64,000 nucleotides of DNA, taken from positions 248,001 to 312,000 of the forward strand of contig NZ_JAIMIC010000002.1 of the NCBI RefSeq assembly GCF_019966545.1. The letters are read 5' to 3'. Each line of letters begins with the position of its first letter. Positions within the stretch are counted from its first letter, which is position 1. This document shows positions 27,827 to 37,967 of the stretch, one piece after another. The notes below the pieces were generated by a model. That model made no database searches. It saw only the letters and a list, made by a program, of their open reading frames with translations, and was not told the origin of the DNA. This DNA comes from Heliomarina baculiformis. GTDB taxonomy: Bacteria > Pseudomonadota > Alphaproteobacteria > Rhodobacterales > Rhodobacteraceae. The position numbers were made by a program, and so were the translations under genes.

Positions 27827-27827
<1 letters not shown>
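26859..27827 (-). CDS. tadB: Tad inner-membrane platform protein TadB
   Basis: A 322-residue T2SF-family membrane protein. It has N-terminal hydrophobic segments (IIYGLIFVGVLALVEGLYLV and LVLIMVGVALFAFMGLTIG), then the T2SF domain with LMVRSLRVGHPFSSAITIVS and VAVTIQQQSGGNLAEILAGL, and C-terminal helices (FIPACFVVGILLSLNLVVM). The ATG overlaps the tadA stop by one base (TAATG), which implies translational coupling. Confidence 0.92.
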
Positions 27828-29299
<1,472 letters not shown>

Positions 29300-29319
29300 G
29301 TCCTAGACGCCCTGAAAGG

Positions 29320-30555
29320 TTACGCGGCCTGTGCTTCGCTTCGGCCCAGATCGTGGATCGACTGGGCCAGCTTCTGGATCTCTTTTCGCAGCGGGTTTTT
29401 TCCTGCGGACGCGGCGAGGGGCATCCCGTGATCTGCCCCCTGAAGCACCTGCTTGCCGCCATCGGGCAATTGCAGGTCGATCGAGATCCCAAGGCTTTCC
29501 GCCATGCGTTTCACGCGGCTCTTGGCCGACAGATCGGTGAATTTCGGTGCCCGGTTCAGTGCGAACCGCAGCTTGTTGAACGGCAGGTCTTCGGACTGAA
29601 GCGCACGCTTGAAGCGCAGGGCGTTCTGGGCCGAGCGCATGTCCAGCTCTATCACCGCGAAATAGACATGGGCCGCCTGAAGCACGGTTTCCGTCCAGTG
29701 AACCAGCGTCGAGGGCAGATCGATCACCACGTAATCGAAGTGCGCGCGCGCCATGTCGATGACGCGCTGGATGTCCTCGGTGCCAAGCACGTCAAGCGGC
29801 ACCATGTCCGAGGGCGCCGTCAGGACCTGCATCTTGTCCTCAAAGCTCAAAAGCGCCTGTCCGAACATGTCGTGATCAAGGCTTTCGGTATCCGAGAGCA
29901 TTTCGAAAACGACCTCGCGGCGGGGTAGATCGAGATAGGTGGAAACCGCGCCATATTGCAGGTCGAGATCAAGCAGGCAGACGCTCGGCGGCTTCTTTTT
30001 GTCGATATTGGCAAGTTCCCAGGCAAGGTTGACTGCAAGCGTCGTTGCGCCGCAGCCCCCTGCAAGCCCATGTGCCACGAGAACCGCACCTTCCTTGGCG
30101 CCGGTCGCGGAGAGATTGGCCGTGGCATGATCGGTGACCTGCGGAGCGGCCGGTTGCTGGACCCGTTCGATTGCAGCGGCCAGTTCGCTTTCGGGAAGCG
30201 GGTAGGGGACGAATTCGTCGGCCCCCTTGCGCAGCAGCTGGTGCAGGGCGGCCGGTGTGACGTCCTCGGCAATGAGGATCACGTTGATCTTGCGGGATTT
30301 GGCCTGGGTGATGATTTCACCCATCAGGACAAGGTCTTCCTCATCATCCGCATCGATGGCAAGCGCGATGAATTCAAGAGCGGCCGCTTCGGGCTGGCTG
30401 AAAAAGGCAAGCGCTTCGGAAAACCCGAGATCGCCCCATCTCTCGCCAAGGACGGCTTCCATGTCTTCAATCAGCAGGTCGAAATTCTGCACGTCCCGAC
30501 TGACCGTGCAGGCGACGATAGGATTTACGTCCGGTTGCGACGATTCGCTGCTCAT
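29320..30555 (-). CDS. tadZ: Pilus localisation protein TadZ/CpaE
   Basis: A 411-residue protein of the MinD/ParA-like superfamily that positions the Tad machine. The N-terminal 140 residues form a receiver-like domain (NVILIAEDVTPAALHQLL and LRKGADEFVPYPLPESEL). The ATPase-like domain has a deviant Walker A, AHGLAGGCGATTLAVNLAW, in which the canonical Gly-Lys is replaced by Gly-Ala, as in other CpaE/TadZ proteins that bind but barely hydrolyse ATP. The membrane-targeting helix is not obvious. A 215-base gap separates it from the OmpA-like gene upstream. Confidence 0.9.
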   Translation of the reverse strand: MSSESSQPDVNPIVACTVSRDVQNFDLLIEDMEAVLGERWGDLGFSEALAFFSQPEAAALEFIALAIDADDEEDLVLMGEIITQAKSRKINVILIAEDVTPAALHQLLRKGADEFVPYPLPESELAAAIERVQQPAAPQVTDHATANLSATGAKEGAVLVAHGLAGGCGATTLAVNLAWELANIDKKKPPSVCLLDLDLQYGAVSTYLDLPRREVVFEMLSDTESLDHDMFGQALLSFEDKMQVLTAPSDMVPLDVLGTEDIQRVIDMARAHFDYVVIDLPSTLVHWTETVLQAAHVYFAVIELDMRSAQNALRFKRALQSEDLPFNKLRFALNRAPKFTDLSAKSRVKRMAESLGISIDLQLPDGGKQVLQGADHGMPLAASAGKNPLRKEIQKLAQSIHDLGRSEAQAA

Positions 30556-30770
30556 TACCCTTCATCCTCTTCCAAAGGGCTATGGCGCACAGGAACGGCG
30601 GGCGTGAAACGCGGTTCGCTGCCCAGTCGTTCTATGTTGCCAACGTGCGGATTCGGAAAACACACGTCGCCCAGTGGTTTGAGGGTGCCCGGTAATCTAG
30701 GCGAGAATTAGGCCAAAAAAACCCAATTGTTGGAAGGCGGGCGACGATGCGGCCCTGACGGGCGCGATTG

Positions 30771-31388
30771 TTACTCGTTGATGCCGGTCGTCACTGTCGT
30801 GTTCGTTCTTGGCACGGCGCTTTGAACGTATTCACGATAAATGATCTGTGCGTATTTGCCGTCGAGCACCGTGGGGTGCCGCTTCACAAAACCGGAAACC
30901 TCGGTGACGGTCCGGCGATTCTGGCGCTCACGCGCGGGCGTGTCGATCAGTGGGCGCGTTTCGCCAAAGGAAACCAGTGCTTCAAGCCGTCCGCGGCTGA
31001 TGCCGCGCTGGGCAAAGTAGTTCACCACCGCGTTGGCGCGCCGTTGTCCAAGCTCCCGGTTATAGGCGGAAGAGCCGACCTTGTCGGTATGGCCAAAAAC
31101 CTTGAATCGCACTTCGGGGAACTGTCGGATCCAGTTGGCCTGCCGGTCCAAGGTGGCGCGGGCCGCGGAATCGAGAACCGCGCTGTCAAAGGCAAAGGTG
31201 ATCGTCGTCGGCACTTCGCTGGCAAAGCGGTTGCCAAGGCTGATCGCGTAATCGAGTTCGCCGCGCATCACCAACTGGTTGTTGTTGGTGGCATTGCCGA
31301 AACTGTTCAGGTCCAGTTCGTGCCCCGCCTCTTTCTCGCAGGCGGCGAGGGCGAGGGCGATTCCGGCAACCGATATGATCTTGCGCAT
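30771..31388 (-). CDS. OmpA-like lipoprotein of the Tad locus
   Basis: A 205-residue predicted lipoprotein (signal MRKIISVAGIALALAAC, lipobox cysteine at 17) with a C-terminal OmpA peptidoglycan-binding domain: PTTITFAFDSAVLDSAARAT, then RFKVFGHTDKVGSSAYNREL, with the diagnostic Asp and Arg residues (GHTDKVGS and RRANAVVNYF). It takes the position of CpaD in other tad loci and is likely to help anchor the secretin to the cell wall. A long in-frame extension upstream overlaps the secretin gene and is rejected; the chosen ATG lies 17 bases after the secretin stop. Confidence 0.88.
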   Translation of the reverse strand: MRKIISVAGIALALAACEKEAGHELDLNSFGNATNNNQLVMRGELDYAISLGNRFASEVPTTITFAFDSAVLDSAARATLDRQANWIRQFPEVRFKVFGHTDKVGSSAYNRELGQRRANAVVNYFAQRGISRGRLEALVSFGETRPLIDTPARERQNRRTVTEVSGFVKRHPTVLDGKYAQIIYREYVQSAVPRTNTTVTTGINE

Positions 31389-31404
31389 GTGACGATCCCT
31401 CCGA

Positions 31405-32826
31405 TCAGTCAAGAACGTAGCCGTAAGAGCCGCTGAAATCCTGCTTGGCCACTTCGCCCACGGCACCAGTGGTGCGGGTCTTTTGGGCAACCTTGCCACC
31501 AAGGAAAAGGTCGGTTTCGCTCGGCGGGCGGACACGGTCTGTGGGCAGGGCAAAGGCCTCGCCCCGTGTCGGTGTGACGAGATGGGCTGTGATGATGATG
31601 ACCAGTTCCGTCTGGTTGCGCTGGTAGGACGAGCTGCGGAACAGGGTGCCAAGTACTGGCACATCGCCAAGCCAGGGCAACTGGCCGACGTTATCGACAA
31701 AATCATCCTGAATCAGACCGGCAATTGCAAAGCTTTCGCCGTCACGCATTTCGACGGTGGTCGAGGTTTCGCGGCGGCTGAACGCATCGACCTGAAACCC
31801 GTTGAAGGTAACGCTGTTGCTCGGGTCGATTGCCGAAACGGCGGCCATCATTTCAAGATTGATGACATCCTTTGCAACGACGCGGGGGGTAAAGTTCAGT
31901 TCTATACCGAAGGGTTTGAATTCGACCGAAATCTGGCCTTGTTCCTGTGCCACCGGCACCGGGTACTCGCCACCGGCAAGGAATTTCGCCTCTTGCCCGG
32001 ACAGCGCGGTGAGGTTTGGCTCGGCCAGCGTGCGTACCACGCCTTTCTGCTCCAGCGCCTCGATCAAAAGGCCAACCTGCACCGAACCGGCGTTAAAGCC
32101 GAACAGGACCGCACCGGTGTTCTCGTTCACAGCCGGGATATTGCCAGTCAGTGCATTCGTCAGGCCCGGCTGGTTGTTCACCGTACCGGTACCGCCGTTC
32201 AACCCGGTGTCGCCACCAAAGATGCTGCCGTTCAGGCCAAGCGAACTGCTGAGCGATTTGGATACATTGCGCTGCATTTCCGCGAAACGGACCTTGAGCA
32301 TGACCTGCTGCACGCCACCGACGCTCATCAGGTTTGAAACGCGCTCGGGCGCGTAGCGCTGGGCAAGATCCAGCGCGCGTTGCAGGCTTTGCGAACTCGA
32401 CACGACGCCCGACAGGACGATGCCGTCATTCGCCGTGCGCACTTCGATCTGTTCGCCGGGAAGGATCTGGCGCAACCTTTCCTTGAATTCGGTCACGTCC
32501 GCCGACACCCGCACATCCACGTTGGTGATCAGCCGACCGGCCGCATCCAACAGGGTAAGCGTGGTCATCCCGGGCGTCTTGCCCAGCAGATAGATGGTTC
32601 GGTCCGAGAGCGAAGAGATATCCGCAATGCCCGGGTTCGCAATACTGAGTTCGGCAAAGGGAACGTCGCTTTCAACCACGATGGCCCGGTTCATGGGGAC
32701 TTCGAGGGAACGTGCAGTTCCTGTTTTCACGACGGTCAGCGTCTCGGCCAGGGCTGCCTGTCCGGCAGGCCCAAACGCAAGAGCCAGCCCCAGCAGGGCT
32801 GTCGTCAATGTGCTTCTCAATGTCAT
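31405..32826 (-). CDS. rcpA: Tad outer-membrane secretin RcpA/CpaC
   Basis: A 473-residue precursor forming the outer-membrane channel of the Flp pilus. The signal peptide LTTALLGLALAFGPAGQAAL is followed by the pilus assembly N-terminal domain (NRAIVVESDVPFAELSIANP and DRTIYLLGKTPGMTTLTLLD), a BON-like region, and the secretin domain ending with ESFAIAGLIQDDFVDNVGQL and LGDVPVLGTLFRSSSYQRNQ. The start at 32826 has GAGGCAGG upstream; an ATG 21 bases earlier is less likely. A terminator-like hairpin lies between this gene and rcpC. Confidence 0.93.
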   Translation of the reverse strand: MTLRSTLTTALLGLALAFGPAGQAALAETLTVVKTGTARSLEVPMNRAIVVESDVPFAELSIANPGIADISSLSDRTIYLLGKTPGMTTLTLLDAAGRLITNVDVRVSADVTEFKERLRQILPGEQIEVRTANDGIVLSGVVSSSQSLQRALDLAQRYAPERVSNLMSVGGVQQVMLKVRFAEMQRNVSKSLSSSLGLNGSIFGGDTGLNGGTGTVNNQPGLTNALTGNIPAVNENTGAVLFGFNAGSVQVGLLIEALEQKGVVRTLAEPNLTALSGQEAKFLAGGEYPVPVAQEQGQISVEFKPFGIELNFTPRVVAKDVINLEMMAAVSAIDPSNSVTFNGFQVDAFSRRETSTTVEMRDGESFAIAGLIQDDFVDNVGQLPWLGDVPVLGTLFRSSSYQRNQTELVIIITAHLVTPTRGEAFALPTDRVRPPSETDLFLGGKVAQKTRTTGAVGEVAKQDFSGSYGYVLD

Positions 32827-32960
32827 GTGACCTGCCTCTCCGATCACGCCTCATTATGCGGGTCTTTTTGCCCGATATTTCCGCTAGTCTGCGTCGAATG
32901 CGTTTTTATTGCAAGAATCAAAGGTTTCCGGATCGTTTTGTATGTGGAGAAAGAGCAACA

Positions 32961-32994
32961 ATATAAAGAGGGCGGCGCCACCGGCACCGCCCTC
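32961..32994 (-). terminator. Possible terminator between rcpC and rcpA
   Basis: GAGGGCGG (32968-32975) pairs with CCGCCCTC (32987-32994); read on the minus strand the hairpin is followed by TTTATATTG. It starts 25 bases after the rcpC stop, within what is often one operon, so read-through or a separate promoter for rcpA would be needed. Confidence 0.55.
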
Positions 32995-33018
32995 ATCAGA
33001 AAATCTGCCCTGTAATCA

Positions 33019-33870
33019 TCAGTTTGTGCAGGGGATCGGAATGTTAACCACTTCGGCGCCGCGGCGCTGCCGGATCGTGCAGACCTGTTCCTTTGGCGCT
33101 TCGGGGGCGGCTTCGATTTCGCCAAGACCAAGGAGCGAGCGCTGGTCCACTTCGATGACAGAGGCAACGGTGTCGTCATCGGCACCAACAAGCGACAGGG
33201 ACAGACGCCCGGTTGTCTGTGCCTGAGCAAGGGCCGCGACCTGTTCGGGGCTGACGGATACGGTGACGGTTCGCGCGATTGTTGCAGAGTTGATATCTTC
33301 GCTTGCGGTCTGGTCCACCGCGATTAATTTGACAGCGGTCTGGATCAGACGGGTAATCTCGCCACGTCCGCCGGCCGAACGCAGGCTGCCCGTCCAGTAT
33401 ACATCGACCCGGTCGCCGGGGCGCAGAAAGCCCGAAACACCGGTGGCTACGTCGACCTTGATAGCAAAGGCACGCATGCCGCGTTCAAGCTGCGAAGTCA
33501 GACCCGCATCCTGTCCCGGCTCGGTTACCTTGACCTTCATGATGGCCTCGTCCTTTTCCATCGCGCGCAGGACGACACGCACGTCCGACTCCTCGGGGGG
33601 GAACAGGGTGTCCATGCTGACGAACGTGCCTTTGGGGACAGCATTCTGTGGCCAGGTCACGGCACGGACCGATTCCCGTGTCAGGGATTCGCCGTAGCGT
33701 AGCGGGCGGTCTGCAACAATGACCTCGACTGTTGGCACGGCGGGCTGCCGCTGCGACCGCTCGCGGGCCAGCTCGTTCTGATATGCTGTAATGTAATTCT
33801 TCGCCATCATGACCGCACCGCCTGCTAGGGCGACACCGACAATCAGGACCAGTCCAAACACCGCACGCAT
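33019..33870 (-). CDS. cpaB: Flp pilus assembly protein CpaB/RcpC
   Basis: A 283-residue envelope protein with an N-terminal membrane anchor (AVFGLVLIVGVALAGGAVMM) and a SAF domain (VPTVEVIVADRPLRYGESLT to LERGMRAFAIKVDVATGVS and FLRPGDRVDVYWTGSL). The family sits in the periplasm around the secretin and may bind peptidoglycan or stabilise the pore. The C-terminus ends with a Cys-containing segment (EQVCTIRQRRGAEVVNIP). It is the first non-pilin gene of the minus-strand Tad run. Confidence 0.9.
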   Translation of the reverse strand: MRAVFGLVLIVGVALAGGAVMMAKNYITAYQNELARERSQRQPAVPTVEVIVADRPLRYGESLTRESVRAVTWPQNAVPKGTFVSMDTLFPPEESDVRVVLRAMEKDEAIMKVKVTEPGQDAGLTSQLERGMRAFAIKVDVATGVSGFLRPGDRVDVYWTGSLRSAGGRGEITRLIQTAVKLIAVDQTASEDINSATIARTVTVSVSPEQVAALAQAQTTGRLSLSLVGADDDTVASVIEVDQRSLLGLGEIEAAPEAPKEQVCTIRQRRGAEVVNIPIPCTN

Positions 33871-33977
33871 TTCCGTACCTCTCTAGAATTCCCGCCCCAC
33901 GCGGGGGAGCCGGAGATTTGCCGTTCCAAGTTGCTGGCCAAGTTAAAACTTCAATGTGGCCAAATCAGGGAAACGAA

Positions 33978-34008
33978 ATGACCCGCCGGTGAAGTTCCGG
34001 CGGGTCAT
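33978..34008 (-). terminator. Hairpin terminator after the Flp pilin genes
   Basis: A perfect 12-bp stem, ATGACCCGCCGG with CCGGCGGGTCAT and loop TGAAGTT, lies 32 bases past the stop of the third pilin. On the minus strand it runs into TTCGTTTCC. It probably limits read-through from highly expressed pilin genes into cpaB. Confidence 0.7.
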
Positions 34009-34039
34009 ACGTGAAGAAAAATTCAAAAAGTTTGGAGAA

Positions 34040-34222
34040 TTACTCTCCGACTTCTGTCCCGGACAGGCTGGCGCCGGTGCTGCTGCCGAGACCTCCTGTC
34101 GCGGTTTGGATCGACGTAAAGGCAAGTCCGGCCAGACCGACGACTGCTGCTGTTAGGACCACCCAATCCACTGTGACAGCGCCGCTCTCGCCCCCGAGAA
34201 ATTTTACTATGCGATTTTTCAT
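34040..34222 (-). CDS. flp: Flp/Fap-type IVb pilin (60 residues, divergent copy)
   Basis: A 60-residue prepilin. The basic leader MKNRIVKFLGGESG ends in the Gly expected before the cleavage site. The mature part starts AVTVDWVVLTAAVVGLAGLA, a single hydrophobic helix, followed by a short Gly/Ser/Thr tail (TATGGLGSSTGASLSGTEVG). GAGGACATA supplies the ribosome-binding site. It shares the core but not the tail with the two 68-residue copies upstream, so it may be a minor subunit. Confidence 0.9.
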   Translation of the reverse strand: MKNRIVKFLGGESGAVTVDWVVLTAAVVGLAGLAFTSIQTATGGLGSSTGASLSGTEVGE

Positions 34223-34309
34223 TATGTCCTCGCAGGTTGCGCAAGCGTTGGCGGACAGGGGTCGCTGTCGAGAAGCGTAGCGACGACGACCGCCTGTCCG
34301 GGCAAGAGA

Positions 34310-34516
34310 TTATTCGGCTTCGCTTTCGCCGCCGCTGCCGCTCGGGCTTTTGCCGGAGATGAAGGAGCCGGTGCTCTCGGTCAGGCTTGTGGTGCCCGAG
34401 CTGATTGAGGTATACGCGGCGCCTGCCAAGGCAACGACGGCTGCGGTCAAAACGACCCAGTCCACCGTAACGGCACCGTCTTCGTCTTTCCGGAATTTGT
34501 TTAGAAACTTGTTCAT
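34310..34516 (-). CDS. flp: Flp/Fap-type IVb pilin, copy 1 of an identical pair
   Basis: A 68-residue prepilin: leader MNKFLNKFRKDEDG, then AVTVDWVVLTAAVVALAGAA and a Ser/Gly/Glu-rich acidic tail (SGKSPSGSGGESEAE). The start at 34516 follows GGAGGGACCAAAT. The protein is identical to that encoded at 34966-35172, yet the coding sequences differ at 16 of 207 bases, all silent. The usual Glu5-Tyr6 of Flp pilins is Asp5-Trp6 here. Confidence 0.9.
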   Translation of the reverse strand: MNKFLNKFRKDEDGAVTVDWVVLTAAVVALAGAAYTSISSGTTSLTESTGSFISGKSPSGSGGESEAE

Positions 34517-34965
34517 ATTTGGTCCCTCCATAGGATCATATACTGGCGATACAGACCGCGCTTGCCGGTTGGGGGCAAAATTGCCAAACCCGGATCCCGT
34601 GGCCTAGAATGAGTATAGTCGTTGGATTGGGGCAGCAATTTGGCATCAATTTTCGTTTTTTGCGCCGCTTACGGCGGAGTTGTTAGATTTTGAGGGACAT
34701 TCTGTAAGCCCTTGAATTTATGGATGCGACCACCGCCCGGATTGGGGATGGCTGGGCGAATGTGTTCATACTATGTCTGTGTTTTCTCAAAGACCGGCAG
34801 TTGCCCGGCTGCCAGAAACCAAGCCGAGTGGAAGAGCGACTCTCCTTATCCGCAGAGTCGGCACGAAGTCGTTTTGATCAAAGAATAAATTCTGGCGGAC
34901 AAAAGAGAACCGCGCCCTCTGAAAGAGGACGCGGTTCAAACGATCGGAGAGATCGCGGGGAAAGA
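34517..34965. other. Intergenic stretch between the two identical pilin genes
   Basis: About 450 bases. A plus-strand frame of 146 codons runs through it and into the pilin gene on the opposite strand; it has no ribosome-binding site and I do not consider it a gene. The left end carries the pilin ribosome-binding leader (GATCCTATGGAGGGACC) shared by both copies, and the right end carries the terminator at 34901-34937. The middle is moderately AT-rich (TTTTCGTTTTTTGCG near 34653) and should hold the promoter of copy 1. Confidence 0.5.
34901..34937 (-). terminator. Terminator after Flp pilin copy 2
   Basis: GAACCGCGCCCTCT (34907-34920) pairs with AGAGGACGCGGTTC (34924-34937) with one mismatch and loop GAA. 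On the minus strand the stem is followed by TCTTTTG. Its presence suggests copy 2 is a single-gene transcript. Confidence 0.75.
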
Positions 34966-35172
34966 TTACTCGGCTTCGCTTTCGCCGCCGCTGCCGCTCG
35001 GGCTCTTGCCGGAGATAAAGGAGCCGGTGCTTTCGGTCAGGCTAGTGGTGCCCGAGGAGATCGAAGTGTAGGCGGCGCCCGCCAGGGCAACGACGGCTGC
35101 GGTCAGAACGACCCAGTCCACCGTAACGGCGCCGTCTTCGTCTTTGCGGAATTTGTTTAGAAACTTGTTCAT
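34966..35172 (-). CDS. flp: Flp/Fap-type IVb pilin, copy 2 of an identical pair
   Basis: A 68-residue prepilin whose amino-acid sequence equals that of the gene at 34310-34516 in every position. It has the same leader (MNKFLNKFRKDEDG), the same cleavage context (DEDG-AVTVDW) and the same acidic tail. The upstream leader GATCCTATGGAGGGACCAAA is also conserved, giving an excellent ribosome-binding site. It is the most upstream gene of the Tad run, has its own terminator, and is preceded by an inverted repeat at 35217-35237, so it may be expressed separately and strongly. Confidence 0.9.
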   Translation of the reverse strand: MNKFLNKFRKDEDGAVTVDWVVLTAAVVALAGAAYTSISSGTTSLTESTGSFISGKSPSGSGGESEAE

Positions 35173-35505
35173 TTTGGTCCCTCCATAGGATCAACAGAAA
35201 AGATGGTACATATTCAGTCGAGCAGAAAATTCTCGACCGGGATGAAGAGCTTATCGCGTTCGGCCATGGCAATAGTTGGGCATAATCCGGGAATTTTGGC
35301 CGCAAAGCCCGGTTATTGCCCTACGGGAACATCAAGTTATTGAAAAGAAAATGGAATTATTGGAATGTACCACGCCCTTGACCCTAGGGGGCGATGCATT
35401 TCGGTGTCAAATCAAAGCGAATATTATGAATCGTTTCCGAAAAGCTGGCAATCCGCCCACCGCTTGGCAAGACTTGTGGAAAAAATGAAAATTGTGAGGC
35501 AAGTC
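35173..35505. other. Divergent intergenic region between pilin copy 2 and the transglycosylase
   Basis: 333 bases, AT-richer than the surroundings, with no gene seen. It holds the pilin leader, the inverted repeat at 35217-35237 and presumably promoters in both directions. Confidence 0.5.
35217..35237. promoter_or_regulatory. Inverted repeat in the pilin promoter region
   Basis: GTCGAG and CTCGAC are separated by nine AT-rich bases (CAGAAAATT). It lies 45-65 bases upstream of the pilin copy 2 start, a position suited to a regulator site. The matching position before copy 1 lacks it. Confidence 0.35.
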
Positions 35506-36372
35506 ATGACCTTTCGCGCGCTCGCTTTCGGCCTGATGGGCCTGGCGCTGGCAAGCCCGATTCCCGGTCGGGGTGATACGCCCGCGCCATTTCCCGAGTT
35601 TTCTGCCAAGCGCGTGACCGCGCCCGGTGCGCGCACGGCTAACGCGCCGAATGTGGCGCGCAAACGCATCACGGTGCAGATCGACCCGGCAGAACAGGCC
35701 GCCGTGCTGGCAGCGCGGCCCGCGTTTCCCGTCGAACCTCTCCCGACTGTCGATTCAAATCCCGACGCGCCGGGCAGGCAGGCCTCCTTCGGTCGCTACG
35801 ACTGGTTTTGGGATGCGGTCTCGCCGGATATGTCCGGCAGCGGTCCGGGCCGGCTTGCCCCCGCGCTCAGCGTGCTGAGCAGTTCCGGCAAGGTCGCGGC
35901 CCCGCGGCTTCAGGCGATGCAGGATATCGCGAAGTCACAGGGCATTCCGATTCTGAAGAGCACCGTCGGCACCAAGGTTTCACCGGCACTGGTCCTTGCC
36001 GTGATCGCCGTTGAATCCTCGGGACGTACAGATGCGCTCAGTACGGCTGGGGCGGCGGGGCTGATGCAGCTGATGCCGGATACTGCTACGCGCTTTGGCG
36101 TCAAAGACCGGTTGGCGCCGGATCAGAGCATTTCAGGCGGTGTGAAATATCTCGACTGGCTGATGGGGGAGTTTGGCAGTGATCCGATCCTCGTGCTGGC
36201 CGGGTATAATGCGGGCGAGGGGGCGGTGAAATCCCACAAGGGTGTTCCGCCCTATGCCGAAACCCGCGATTACGTGCCCAAGGTGCTTGCAGCGTTTCAG
36301 GTCGCAAGCGCGCTCTGCCAGACACCGCCTGAACTGATATCGGACGGCTGCGTCTTTGTGACAATGAACTGA
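35506..36372 (+). CDS. Lytic transglycosylase, SLT-domain protein
   Basis: A 288-residue exported protein that probably cleaves peptidoglycan glycan strands. The signal peptide is MTFRALAFGLMGLALASPIP. The catalytic domain is at the C-terminus: VLAVIAVESSGRTDALSTAG carries the catalytic Glu (ES motif), followed by GAAGLMQLMPDTATRFGVKD (the GLMQL-P signature) and VLAGYNAGEGAVKSHKGVPP (the YNAG motif). The start at 35506 has GAGG eight bases upstream; an ATG at 35485 is possible. It lies divergent from the pilin genes, and could open the cell wall for the Tad machine, but that is inferred from position only. Confidence 0.9.
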   Translation: MTFRALAFGLMGLALASPIPGRGDTPAPFPEFSAKRVTAPGARTANAPNVARKRITVQIDPAEQAAVLAARPAFPVEPLPTVDSNPDAPGRQASFGRYDWFWDAVSPDMSGSGPGRLAPALSVLSSSGKVAAPRLQAMQDIAKSQGIPILKSTVGTKVSPALVLAVIAVESSGRTDALSTAGAAGLMQLMPDTATRFGVKDRLAPDQSISGGVKYLDWLMGEFGSDPILVLAGYNAGEGAVKSHKGVPPYAETRDYVPKVLAAFQVASALCQTPPELISDGCVFVTMN

Positions 36373-36452
36373 CTGACGTTCAAAGCGCTAAATTTCTAAT
36401 CGAAAATTTGCAAAGAATTTCTTAAATTCTTGTGCTCTGAGCCGGAAACGAA

Positions 36453-36480
36453 AAAGGCCGGACGCAACCGCCCGGCCTTT
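36453..36480. terminator. Bidirectional terminator between transglycosylase and CoA-transferase genes
   Basis: AAAGGCCGG (36453-36461) pairs with CCGGCCTTT (36472-36480), flanked by A-rich sequence on the left. It serves the two convergent genes. Confidence 0.8.
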
Positions 36481-36499
36481 GCCTCAATACGGAAACCGA

Positions 36500-37122
<623 letters not shown>

Positions 37123-37123
<1 letters not shown>

Positions 37124-37827
37124 TATGCGTCCTCCTTCGCGCGGGTTGTCACTTTTTCGATCCGCTTCTCATGCTCGCCCTGGATCAGGCGGTGCACGTA
37201 GATGCCCGGCAAATGGATGTGATCCGGGTCGAGCGAGCCGCGCGGTACGATTTCCTCGACCTCTGCCACGCAGATCTTGCCGCACATGGCCGCGGGCGGG
37301 TTGAAATTGCGCGCGGTCTTGCGGAAAACTAGGTTGCCTGTGTCATCGGCTTTCCACGCTTTCACGATCGAGAGATCGGCAAAGATACCTTCCTCGAGGA
37401 TGTAATCCTCGCCGTGGAACTGCTTTACCTCTTTGCCCTCGGCAATCTGCGTCCCGACGCCGGTTTTGGTATAAAACCCGGGGATGCCGCTGCCGCCGGC
37501 ACGCATGCGCTCGGCCAGCGTGCCCTGCGGGTTGAATTCCAGCTCGAGCTCGCCGCTCAGGTATTGGCGCATGAATTCGGCGTTTTCACCCACGTAGGAC
37601 GACATCATCTTCTTGACCTGCTTGGTCTGAAGCAGCACGCCAAGGCCGAAATCGTCAACGCCCGCGTTGTTCGATGCAACTGTCAGATTCTTGGTGCCCG
37701 CTTCCTTGATCGCGTCGATCAGCAGCTCCGGAATGCCGCAAAGGCCAAAGCCGCCGGCCGCGATCAGCATGCCGTCGAACAATATGCCATCCAGCGCTTC
37801 GGCGGCGGAATCGTATATCTTTTTCAT
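37123..37827 (-). CDS. 3-oxoacid CoA-transferase, subunit A
   Basis: A 234-residue subunit with the family's N-terminal signature [20 protein letters not shown], then [20 protein letters not shown] and [19 protein letters not shown]. It pairs with subunit B in a coupled two-gene operon. The pair probably degrades ketone bodies or interconverts acyl-CoA pools; no acetoacetyl-CoA thiolase gene is nearby to settle the pathway. Confidence 0.92.
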
Positions 37828-37967
37828 GAAAATCCCCGAGTTTCTGCGTCTGTCTTTATGTGACCCTGGGGAAGAAGAGAGTCAACGCGATTGGCGTGAA
37901 GCCGGGCGCGCGCCGGTTGCGACAGCGCGCGACGGCACGGCCCCGCAGGGCCGCGCCCGATGAAGCG

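Noticed and set aside
34720-35160. A 146-codon plus-strand frame between and across the pilin genes
   Set aside because: Its second half is antisense to a certain pilin gene and it has no ribosome-binding site.
37934-37957. A GC-rich hairpin just past the topA stop
   Set aside because: No T-run on the minus strand; likely chance pairing in GC-rich sequence.
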